A DNA stretch of 20,760 nucleotides. It comes from Oscillospiraceae bacterium (lineage in GTDB: Bacteria > Bacillota > Clostridia > Oscillospirales > Ruminococcaceae). Each line of letters begins with the position of its first letter. Position 1 is the stretch's first letter. Shown piece after piece: positions 8,452 to 14,602 of the stretch. The DNA is taken from contig CAAFQL010000125.1 of NCBI GenBank assembly GCA_900765125.1, positions 1 to 20,760 on the forward strand. The letters run 5' to 3'. The notes under the pieces were generated by a model, which had not been told where the DNA came from, did no database searches, and saw only the letters and a program-made list of their open reading frames with translations. The position numbers and the translations under genes were made by a program.

Positions 8452-9360
8452 ATGACAATTTCTCTCTTTTCAGGACAAGGCTCACAGTATACAGGAATGG
8501 GTATGGACCTCTTGAATGCAGATCCTTCCCTCGGTTTTATTTACGATACTGCTTCCGACATTCTGGGCTTTGACCTTAAAAATGTGATTGCTGAAAGCGA
8601 TACTGAAACACTCTCCAGAACTATCTATGCTCAGCCTGCGATCATGGCTACATCACTCGTATGCCTTGAAGCTGCCAAAAAGCGTGGATTTGAATTTTGC
8701 GGAGTAGCCGGTCATTCACTGGGTGAATACGCTGCTATGGTCGCTTCCGAAATACTTTCTCTTGAAGACGGCTTCCGTGTTATCAAGGCTCGTGCTGCTG
8801 CAATGGATAAGGCTGCTCAGAACGCAGAGGGAGCAATGTGTGCAATTCTAAAGCTTTCCGCAGAAGATGTTGAAAAGCTCTGCGAAGATATCGAAGGATA
8901 TGTTGTACCTGCTAACTACAATTCCACTATTCAGACTGTAATTGCCGGTGAAAAGGCAGCTGTAGCCGCTGCTGCTGAAGCTGCTGCTGCAAAACGGGCA
9001 CGAGCTGTTCCACTGGCTGTAGCAAGTGCATTCCACACAAAACTTATGCAGCCTGCTGCCGATGAATTCTATGAAGCAGTAAAGAACGTTAAGTTTAGTA
9101 CTCCAGCTGTAAAGTTCTACTCAAATGTGCTTGGAACAGAGCTTGCAGATTTTTCTGATATGCCTGCTCTTCTGGCTAAACATATCGTATCACCTGTACG
9201 CTTTACATCAGAGCTTGCTGCTATGCAGTCTGACGGCTTTGATAATTTTGTGGAATTCGGCCCTAAGAATGTTCTTACAGGTCTTGTGAAGAAAACATTA
9301 AAGGGGGTTACTGCTAAAAATTGTGAAAGCTGCGAAACACTTGAAGGAGTAATGGCATAA
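8452..9360 (+). CDS. fabD: Malonyl-CoA:ACP transacylase
   Basis: Transfers malonyl from CoA to ACP, providing the extender unit for FabH and FabF. The 302-residue protein shows FSGQGSQYTGMG at the N-terminus, nucleophile Ser89 in GHSLGEYAA, and His195 in SAFHTKLM. An alanine-rich run at about 169-180 is encoded by GCT-rich DNA. It is the one core fatty-acid gene not in the minus-strand operon; instead it starts a divergent plus-strand operon. AGGA precedes the ATG with rather long spacing (about 11 bases). Its stop overlaps the aroE start as TAATG, so the two are translationally coupled. Confidence 0.96.
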   Translation: MTISLFSGQGSQYTGMGMDLLNADPSLGFIYDTASDILGFDLKNVIAESDTETLSRTIYAQPAIMATSLVCLEAAKKRGFEFCGVAGHSLGEYAAMVASEILSLEDGFRVIKARAAAMDKAAQNAEGAMCAILKLSAEDVEKLCEDIEGYVVPANYNSTIQTVIAGEKAAVAAAAEAAAAKRARAVPLAVASAFHTKLMQPAADEFYEAVKNVKFSTPAVKFYSNVLGTELADFSDMPALLAKHIVSPVRFTSELAAMQSDGFDNFVEFGPKNVLTGLVKKTLKGVTAKNCESCETLEGVMA

Positions 9361-10214
9361 TGAATAAATACATACTTATAGGTTATCCTCTTGGACACTC
9401 AATGTCTCCTATGATCCACGAAAGACTTTTTGACATCAAAAACAGAGAAGCAAGTTATGAACTTGTTGAAATATCCCCTGAAGATATTGCATCAAAGGGC
9501 GATTTTCTCAGACAGTTCAGAGGCTTCAACATTACCATACCTCACAAGCAGAATATTATACCTCTCCTTGATGAAATAGGTGAATCTGCTGCAAGATATA
9601 ACTCTGTAAACTGTGTTGTAAATGAAGGTGGAAAGCTTATCGGATATAATACTGACTGCGACGGTTTTATTAGAAGCGTGGAAAAATATCCAATGGATGG
9701 TAAGGTTCTCCTTGTGGGCTGCGGCGGTGTTGGCAGAATGATGGCAATTGAAGCTGCAAGAAGCGGTGCTGACCTTACAATAGGAATCATTCCTTGTGAC
9801 AAGGAAAGAGCAGCTGCACTGACAGATGAAATTCACACAATTAAGCCTGATGCAAAAATAAAAATAGCTCTTACATCCGAACTTGATGAAAGCTTTGACG
9901 TTATATTAAATGCTTCTCCTGTTGGTATGTATCCTAAAACTGAAGCTTGCCCAGTAAGTGATTCTCTTATTGAAAAATGCAGTCATGTATTTGACGTTGT
10001 ATACAATCCTATAGAAACTACACTTATGAAAAAAGCAAGGGCATTAGGAAAAACTGCAATAGGCGGAAGTGCAATGCTTGTATTGCAGGCTGTAAAAGCA
10101 CATGAACTTTGGGATAATGATTTCTACACCGATGAACAGATAAGTGAAATAATATCCGCTATGGAAAAGCAGGTTTCAGAACAATTCCCTGTAAACGGAG
10201 GTGACGTACAGTGA
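9360..10214 (+). CDS. aroE: Shikimate dehydrogenase
   Basis: NADPH-dependent reduction of 3-dehydroshikimate to shikimate in the aromatic amino acid pathway. The 284 residues contain GHSMSP (shikimate binding) at 12-17, NITIPHK with catalytic Lys63, NTDCDG with Asp99 at 97-102, an NADP-binding VLLVGCGGVGRM at about 116-127, NASPVGMYP, and DVVYNPIET. The usual NTDG has Cys for Gly, a mild variation. Its ATG shares one base with the fabD stop, and its end overlaps the aroK start by four bases. The quinate/shikimate dehydrogenase YdiB is an alternative, but the aroK neighbour favours AroE. Confidence 0.93.
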   Translation: MNKYILIGYPLGHSMSPMIHERLFDIKNREASYELVEISPEDIASKGDFLRQFRGFNITIPHKQNIIPLLDEIGESAARYNSVNCVVNEGGKLIGYNTDCDGFIRSVEKYPMDGKVLLVGCGGVGRMMAIEAARSGADLTIGIIPCDKERAAALTDEIHTIKPDAKIKIALTSELDESFDVILNASPVGMYPKTEACPVSDSLIEKCSHVFDVVYNPIETTLMKKARALGKTAIGGSAMLVLQAVKAHELWDNDFYTDEQISEIISAMEKQVSEQFPVNGGDVQ

Positions 10215-10738
10215 CCATATTTCTTTGCGGCTTTATGGGATGCGGAAAAACCACTGTAGGACGTGCACTTTCAGAAATTCTGTGTATTCCACTTATTGAT
10301 ACAGATGATGAAATAGTAAACAGTGAAGGTTGTTCTATCCCTGAGATCTTTGAGAAAAAGGGAGAACCTTATTTCAGAAAGATCGAAGCTGAAACAGTAC
10401 GCAGCCTTTGCAGCAAAAATGCAGTTGTAGCCTGCGGCGGAGGTGCTATGCTGAATGCAGATACTGCGGCTGCTGCAAAGAACACAGGTGCTACTATAGT
10501 CCTCATTGACCAGAGCTTTGAGACCTGCTACAGCAGAATAAAGGACGATATCAATCGTCCTATTGTTCAGAAAAATACAAAGGAGCAACTCCGTGAAATA
10601 TACAACGGACGTGCAGACATATACCGCAGCAATGCCAATAAGTCGATAATACCTTCTGACGGTGAATCACCTGAAGAAACAGCAAAGCGTATATCAGAAC
10701 TTTTAGGCATAACTGTATCTGATACACATAAAAACTAA
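10211..10738 (+). CDS. aroK: Shikimate kinase
   Basis: Phosphorylates shikimate with ATP, the step after AroE. The 175-residue P-loop kinase has Walker A GFMGCGKTT at 7-15, the shikimate-binding DTD at 30-32, Arg56, and CGGGA at 75-79. A lid segment, INRPIV, carries the conserved arginine. The start is GTG at 10211, with GGAGG nine bases upstream. It overlaps the aroE stop by four bases (GTGA), so aroE and aroK are coupled. The other shikimate-pathway genes are not in the window. Confidence 0.94.
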   Translation: MTIFLCGFMGCGKTTVGRALSEILCIPLIDTDDEIVNSEGCSIPEIFEKKGEPYFRKIEAETVRSLCSKNAVVACGGGAMLNADTAAAAKNTGATIVLIDQSFETCYSRIKDDINRPIVQKNTKEQLREIYNGRADIYRSNANKSIIPSDGESPEETAKRISELLGITVSDTHKN

Positions 10739-10750
10739 ACAGGAGAAATC

Positions 10751-11896
10751 ATGAAGATATATAATGCAGTAATACATACAATGACCGATATAGGCATTAT
10801 TGAAAACGGATTTGTCTCAATTGAAAATGGCAAGATAACCGAAGTCTCAGAGGGATATCCGGACAGCATTGCTATGGAGGACATAAATGCAGAAGGCAGT
10901 ATTCTTCTTCCGGGCTTTATTGACGCTCACACCCACCTCGGCATTCTTGAAAACGGACTGGATTTTGAGGGTGACGATTGCAATGAATCCTCCGATCCGT
11001 TTACTCCGCAGATGCGTGTGATTGACGGAATAAATCCTTTTGACTTCTGTTTTGAAGAGGCAAGGCGCAGCGGTGTTACTGCTGTTATGACCTCGCCGGG
11101 AAGTGCCAATGCCTGCGGCGGCTCTATGCTTGTTATGAAAACATATGGTATATGTGCAGATAAAATGGCGGTTTCTTCTGCCGGAATGAAATTTGCCCTC
11201 GGTGAAAATCCCAAGAATGTCTATAATGGCAGAGATGAATCTCCAAAAACAAGAATGGCAACGGCTGCCATTATACGTGACGGACTTTATAAGGCAAAGC
11301 GTTATCTTTCTGACTGTGAGGCTGCTGACGATGACTCCGAGCTTCCGGATTTTGACGCTAAATGTGAAGCACTTATTCCATTGCTCAAAGGGGATATGAA
11401 AGCGCACTTTCACTGTCATCGTGCTGATGATATATGCACTGCCATACGTATTGCAAACGAGTTCCGCCTTGATGCAGTCATTGTACACGGCACAGAGGCA
11501 CATCTAATTCCAGAAATACTCAAAGATTCAGATATTCCTGTAATCTGTGGACCAGTGCTTTGCGACCGCTGTAAACCTGAAATGAAAAATCTTACTATTG
11601 AAAATCCGGCAATTCTGAAGAAAAGCGGCGTTGAGATAGCTATATGTACAGACCATACAGTTATACCGATACAGTACCTTTCTTCCTGCGCTGCTCTTGC
11701 AGTAAAAGGCGGTCTGTCCGTTGATGATGCTCTTTACAGCATAACTATGGGTGCATCAAAGATACTTGGAACAGATGAGCACATGGGCAGTATTGCAAAT
11801 GGAATGGACGCTGATTTACAGCTTTACAAAAATGATCCTCTCGATATAAGAGAAGATCCGTGGCTTGTAATGATAGATGGAAAGGAATGCTTTTGA
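10751..11896 (+). CDS. Amidohydrolase, imidazolonepropionase-like, substrate unknown
   Basis: A 381-residue metal-dependent hydrolase of the amidohydrolase superfamily. The small beta-sandwich N-terminal part ends in ILLPGFIDAHTHLG, with metal ligands His60 and His62. Further expected ligands are in KAHFHCH (His219/221/223), VHGTEAH (His246) and CTDHT (Asp301). The SPGSAN segment at about 115-120 and the C-terminal GSIANGMDADLQLY are typical of the imidazolonepropionase-like group, whose members act on cyclic amides or dipeptide-like bonds. AGGAG precedes the ATG, 12 bases after aroK. Histidine-degradation genes are absent nearby, so a true HutI role is unlikely. Substrate unknown. Confidence 0.85.
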   Translation: MKIYNAVIHTMTDIGIIENGFVSIENGKITEVSEGYPDSIAMEDINAEGSILLPGFIDAHTHLGILENGLDFEGDDCNESSDPFTPQMRVIDGINPFDFCFEEARRSGVTAVMTSPGSANACGGSMLVMKTYGICADKMAVSSAGMKFALGENPKNVYNGRDESPKTRMATAAIIRDGLYKAKRYLSDCEAADDDSELPDFDAKCEALIPLLKGDMKAHFHCHRADDICTAIRIANEFRLDAVIVHGTEAHLIPEILKDSDIPVICGPVLCDRCKPEMKNLTIENPAILKKSGVEIAICTDHTVIPIQYLSSCAALAVKGGLSVDDALYSITMGASKILGTDEHMGSIANGMDADLQLYKNDPLDIREDPWLVMIDGKECF

Positions 11897-11898
11897 TT

Positions 11899-12378
11899 AT
11901 GGATATTGATAAGGAAATAAAAAAAATAGAAGATGAGATCAAATCTGAAAGAGATCAAAAGAACTCAAGATCTAAATCAGATACAACCTATGTACCAAAG
12001 AAAAAGTCAAACCCTCTTCTGGAATTTGTTATGGGATTCCTACTGCTTGGCGGTGGTATTTACTGGATACTTAATTCTTTTGTAGTTTCATTTTCATGGG
12101 GAAGTATCTGGAGTGGCTTTGGTATGAGTGCCTCCCTTGCAACAGGACTTATGCTTATTCCACTGCTTATTGGAATAGGTCTTGCATTCTTTATGGAAAA
12201 GAAAACCTTTCCGGGTATTATAATAGCCCTTGGTGTGCTTATAATTCTTGTAACGCTGCTTACAAGCGTAAGATTCAGACCTGTTTCTGCTTCTCTGTGG
12301 CAATACGTTCTGATGTTCGGCATGACAGCTGCCGGAATAGGACTTCTTGCAAAGTCTATTTTCAAAAAAAGCGAATAA
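11899..12378 (+). CDS. Small four-helix membrane protein, function unknown
   Basis: A 159-residue protein of no family I recognise. The first 40 residues are highly charged and probably helical (MDIDKEIKKIEDEIKSERDQ), suggesting a cytoplasmic coiled coil. Four hydrophobic segments follow, around residues 46-66, 79-98, 105-124 and 133-152, ending in a basic tail (KSIFKKSE). The ATG at 11899 is two bases after the amidohydrolase stop, so the two are likely co-translated. Earlier in-frame starts lie inside the upstream gene. It ends the fabD-aroE-aroK operon and may interact with, or depend on, the amidohydrolase, but this is only inferred from position. Confidence 0.75.
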   Translation: MDIDKEIKKIEDEIKSERDQKNSRSKSDTTYVPKKKSNPLLEFVMGFLLLGGGIYWILNSFVVSFSWGSIWSGFGMSASLATGLMLIPLLIGIGLAFFMEKKTFPGIIIALGVLIILVTLLTSVRFRPVSASLWQYVLMFGMTAAGIGLLAKSIFKKSE

Positions 12379-12414
12379 AAACTGAATTTATCAGTAAAAA
12401 TTGTAAAAAGGGTA

Positions 12415-12443
12415 TTCCCATATGAAAAAAAGTGTGCTATAAT
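12415..12443 (+). promoter_or_regulatory. Promoter of the branched-chain aminotransferase gene
   Basis: TATAAT at 12438-12443, with an upstream TG (TGC-TATAAT) forming an extended -10. A weak -35 (TTCCCA) lies 17 bases upstream at 12415-12420. Transcription would start near 12450, immediately before the inverted repeat at 12455-12473. Confidence 0.7.
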
Positions 12444-12454
12444 ATCTATAGCTA

Positions 12455-12473
12455 TCAGATGTCAAACATCTGA
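12455..12473. promoter_or_regulatory. Operator-like inverted repeat downstream of the ilvE promoter
   Basis: TCAGATGT-CAA-ACATCTGA is a perfect 8+8 inverted repeat with a 3-base centre. It would span about +5 to +24 of the transcript, a good place for a repressor. The core GT-NNN-AC resembles the half-site layout reported for FadR-type GntR regulators, but flanking bases do not match that consensus. It could also form a short RNA hairpin near the 5' end. It does not resemble a CodY box, and the leader is too short for a T-box. Confidence 0.55.
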
Positions 12474-12513
12474 CAAATAATATCTTATCAATTTTTCAAG
12501 AGGTGTATATACA

Positions 12514-13581
12514 ATGGAAATCAAAAAAACTCTTACAACATCACCTAAGGAAAAGCCTGCTGACGAAAGCAAGCTTGGCTTCGGTCATGTTTTCACTGAT
12601 CATATGCTGGTTATGCCTTACGATACAGGCAAGGGATGGCATGATCCTGAGATTTTACCTTATGGTGAGCTTTCTCTCAGTCCTGCTGCAATGTGTCTCC
12701 ATTATGGTCAGACCGTATTTGAAGGAATGAAAGCCTACCGTACAGCTGATGATTCCATCCAGCTGTTCCGTCCTGAGGAAAACTTCAAGAGACTGAATAA
12801 ATCCAATGAACGTCTAGTTATTCCGGAACTGCCCGTTGACCTCGCTATGCAGTGCCTGACAGAACTTCTGAAAGTTGAAAAGGATTGGGTTCCGCATCTT
12901 GACGGTACATCACTTTATATTCGTCCGTTTATAATTGCCGTAGATCCATTCCTCGGTGTACGTCCAGGAGATCAGTATCTGTTTATAATCGTTCTCAGCC
13001 CTTCAGGTGCATATTATGCTTCAGGTCTGAATCCGGTAAACATTTATGTTGAGGACAAGTATGTCCGTGCAGTAAGAGGCGGTATGGGCTTTGCTAAAAC
13101 AGGCGGTAACTACGCTGCTTCTCTCCACAGTCAGGACGACGCTCACAAGATCAATTACTCTCAGGTTCTGTGGCTTGACGGCGTAGAACAGAAATATATT
13201 GAAGAAGTTGGTGCAATGAACATCTTCTTTGTAATCGACGGTGAAATTGTTACGCCTTCTCTGGAAACAGGTTCAATTCTGGGCGGTATCACAAGAAAGT
13301 CTACGATCGACCTCTGCAAGAGCTGGGGAATGAATGTTTCTGAACGCCGTATAACTATTCAGGAAGTTGCAGATGCTTACGATGCCGGAAAGCTTGATGA
13401 AGTATTCGGTACAGGTACAGCTGCTGTTATTTCTCCTGTTGGTCACCTCAAGTGGGGCGATAAAGTAATGGAGATCAATGACAACAAGATCGGTGCCATC
13501 TCTCAGAAGATCTACGATACTCTGACTGGTATTCAGTGGGGTAAGGTTGAAGATACATTCGGCTGGACAAAGAAACTTTGA
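12514..13581 (+). CDS. ilvE: Branched-chain amino acid aminotransferase
   Basis: PLP enzyme interconverting leucine, isoleucine and valine with their 2-oxo acids. The 355-residue fold-type IV protein is of the longer (BCAT II-like) class. PLP lysine K195 lies in GFAKTGGNYA. Other features are the substrate-side HYGQTVFEGMKAYR at about 63-76, the EEVGAMNIFF segment, and phosphate-binding GSILGGITR and GTGTAAVISPVG. AGAGGTG precedes the ATG at normal spacing. It is a single-gene unit with its own promoter, operator-like repeat and terminator. The 2-oxo acids could feed branched-chain acyl-CoA primers for FabH, but nothing here shows that this happens. Confidence 0.95.
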   Translation: MEIKKTLTTSPKEKPADESKLGFGHVFTDHMLVMPYDTGKGWHDPEILPYGELSLSPAAMCLHYGQTVFEGMKAYRTADDSIQLFRPEENFKRLNKSNERLVIPELPVDLAMQCLTELLKVEKDWVPHLDGTSLYIRPFIIAVDPFLGVRPGDQYLFIIVLSPSGAYYASGLNPVNIYVEDKYVRAVRGGMGFAKTGGNYAASLHSQDDAHKINYSQVLWLDGVEQKYIEEVGAMNIFFVIDGEIVTPSLETGSILGGITRKSTIDLCKSWGMNVSERRITIQEVADAYDAGKLDEVFGTGTAAVISPVGHLKWGDKVMEINDNKIGAISQKIYDTLTGIQWGKVEDTFGWTKKL

Positions 13582-13604
13582 TCTGTATTTCATTCTAAAA
13601 TAAA

Positions 13605-13640
13605 AGAGCTGCTGCAAGAATAATAAATTGCAGCAGCTCT
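13605..13640 (+). terminator. Terminator after ilvE
   Basis: A 13-base-pair perfect stem, AGAGCTGCTGCAA with its complement TTGCAGCAGCTCT, has a 10-base A/T loop. The bases after it on the plus strand (ATATTTATAT) are only moderately U-rich. The hairpin lies 24 bases after the ilvE stop and before the next gene's ribosome-binding site. Confidence 0.75.
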
Positions 13641-13670
13641 ATATTTATATGTCTTATAAGGAGTCACATT

Positions 13671-14156
13671 ATGTTGAAAAAGATACTCTCACCCAAAGTC
13701 TGTGCAGACTGCCGTCTTTGCTGTAAGTTTGACTGCACCGACACATGGGAGCTTCCTGTAATATCAAAGGAAACGGCAAAAGCTGTAATGGAAAATAAAC
13801 CGGAAACACGGTTTATACCCATCCATGACGAAATGACATTTAAAGCACCGCCTCTCTCCGGAGATGAGCTTTTTTCCTGTCCAGCCTTAACAGACAGCGG
13901 CTGCGGTCTACAGGAACATCACAAGCCTTTCGACTGTAAGATATGGCCATTTCGCATTATGCATGACGAAAAAGGCAATAGATTCATTACAGTATCAGAG
14001 CTGTGTGAAGGTATAAAGAGTTTCCCAGATAACGAGCTTCAAAACTTTCTCAAAGAAGAAAATCTCTCAACCATTATATTTGATTTTGCCAAGACTCATC
14101 CATCACACGTAAAACCTTTGACTGATGGCTATAGAATCCTAATCAAAGAGGTTTAA
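13671..14156 (+). CDS. YkgJ-type cysteine-cluster protein
   Basis: A 161-residue protein with the Cys pattern of the YkgJ (zinc/iron-chelating, CxxCxxCC) family. C11, C14, C17 and C18 form C-A-D-C-R-L-C-C, with C22 close by, and C70, C78, C89 and C112 further on (SCPAL, GCGLQEH, FDCKIWPF). These probably bind an Fe-S cluster or zinc; the cellular role of the family is not established. AAGGAG precedes the ATG by about 7 bases. It follows the ilvE terminator and converges with the gene at 14159, leaving only two bases between the stop codons. Confidence 0.8.
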   Translation: MLKKILSPKVCADCRLCCKFDCTDTWELPVISKETAKAVMENKPETRFIPIHDEMTFKAPPLSGDELFSCPALTDSGCGLQEHHKPFDCKIWPFRIMHDEKGNRFITVSELCEGIKSFPDNELQNFLKEENLSTIIFDFAKTHPSHVKPLTDGYRILIKEV

Positions 14157-14158
14157 TC

Positions 14159-14431
14159 TCAGTCAACAAAATGCATCTGTTTTTCTGCGTGTTCGGATCG
14201 CTTTGATGCGTTTAGCTTTTCCACATTATTTACAAGATAATCTGTGCTGCGGTATACACTGCGGTTTATAGGCGGGTCATATGTAATATGAGCAGTACCG
14301 TCAGTATCTCTGTCAAAAATAAGCTTAAGATCCTTTGGAAGTCTTACTCCCCATCTTTTCTTTGTATAAAGTATACAATCTCTTATTTCCTCGTCTGTAA
14401 AGCTTCCGCTTCTGATCTCTGTATGCATCAT
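14159..14431 (-). CDS. Small acidic/basic protein, function unknown
   Basis: A 90-residue protein with no family I can name. It has a predicted helical N-terminal part (SFTDEEIRDCILYTKKRWG), a central beta-rich part (LKLIFDRDTDG, AHITYDPP) and a charged helical C-terminus (KLNASKRSEHAEKQMHF). There is no signal peptide or membrane segment. The start at 14431 is supported by GGAGG eight bases upstream; a longer reading to 14458 would place that GGAGG inside the coding region. The good ribosome-binding site and globular composition argue for a real gene. It converges on the cysteine-cluster gene. Confidence 0.65.
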   Translation of the reverse strand: MMHTEIRSGSFTDEEIRDCILYTKKRWGVRLPKDLKLIFDRDTDGTAHITYDPPINRSVYRSTDYLVNNVEKLNASKRSEHAEKQMHFVD

Positions 14432-14506
14432 ACCTGAAACCTCCTTAATAATAATCAATACTAATATAATATCACAGTTTAATCCTAAACATATGGACTA
14501 ACAATG

Positions 14507-14521
14507 AATTTCTCAGAAATT
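14507..14521. repeat. 15-base near-palindrome upstream of the ATPase gene
   Basis: AATTTCT-C-AGAAATT has 7-base perfect arms around one central base. It lies in the gap between two divergent genes, so it could be a regulator site for either. It matches the CodY consensus at only 10 of 15 positions, so I do not call it CodY. No convincing promoter hexamers were found in 14432-14602. Confidence 0.35.
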
Positions 14522-14602
14522 TATGTCTTAATACATTTCAAAGCAGGTTCTTAAAACACCTTTCTCTGCATACTATTTCGGTAGAAGAGGGAGGTGCTTT
14601 TT

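Noticed and set aside
8958..9002. GCTGCT-rich run in fabD as a tandem repeat
   Set aside because: It encodes an alanine-rich helix within a normal-length FabD; the period is that of Ala codons.
10847..11503. 218-codon minus-strand frame inside the amidohydrolase gene
   Set aside because: Long, but the opposite strand encodes a protein with intact metal-binding motifs; the antisense product is Cys/His-rich and family-free.
12379..12414. ACTGA-ATTTA-TCAGT as a terminator of the aroK operon
   Set aside because: Only a 5-bp A/T-rich stem, followed by an A-rich rather than U-rich run.
14159..14260. Resemblance of the 90-residue protein's C-terminus to the end of anaerobic ribonucleotide reductase
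   Set aside because: Only scattered residues agree, and the zinc-binding cysteines and glycyl-radical motif are absent.
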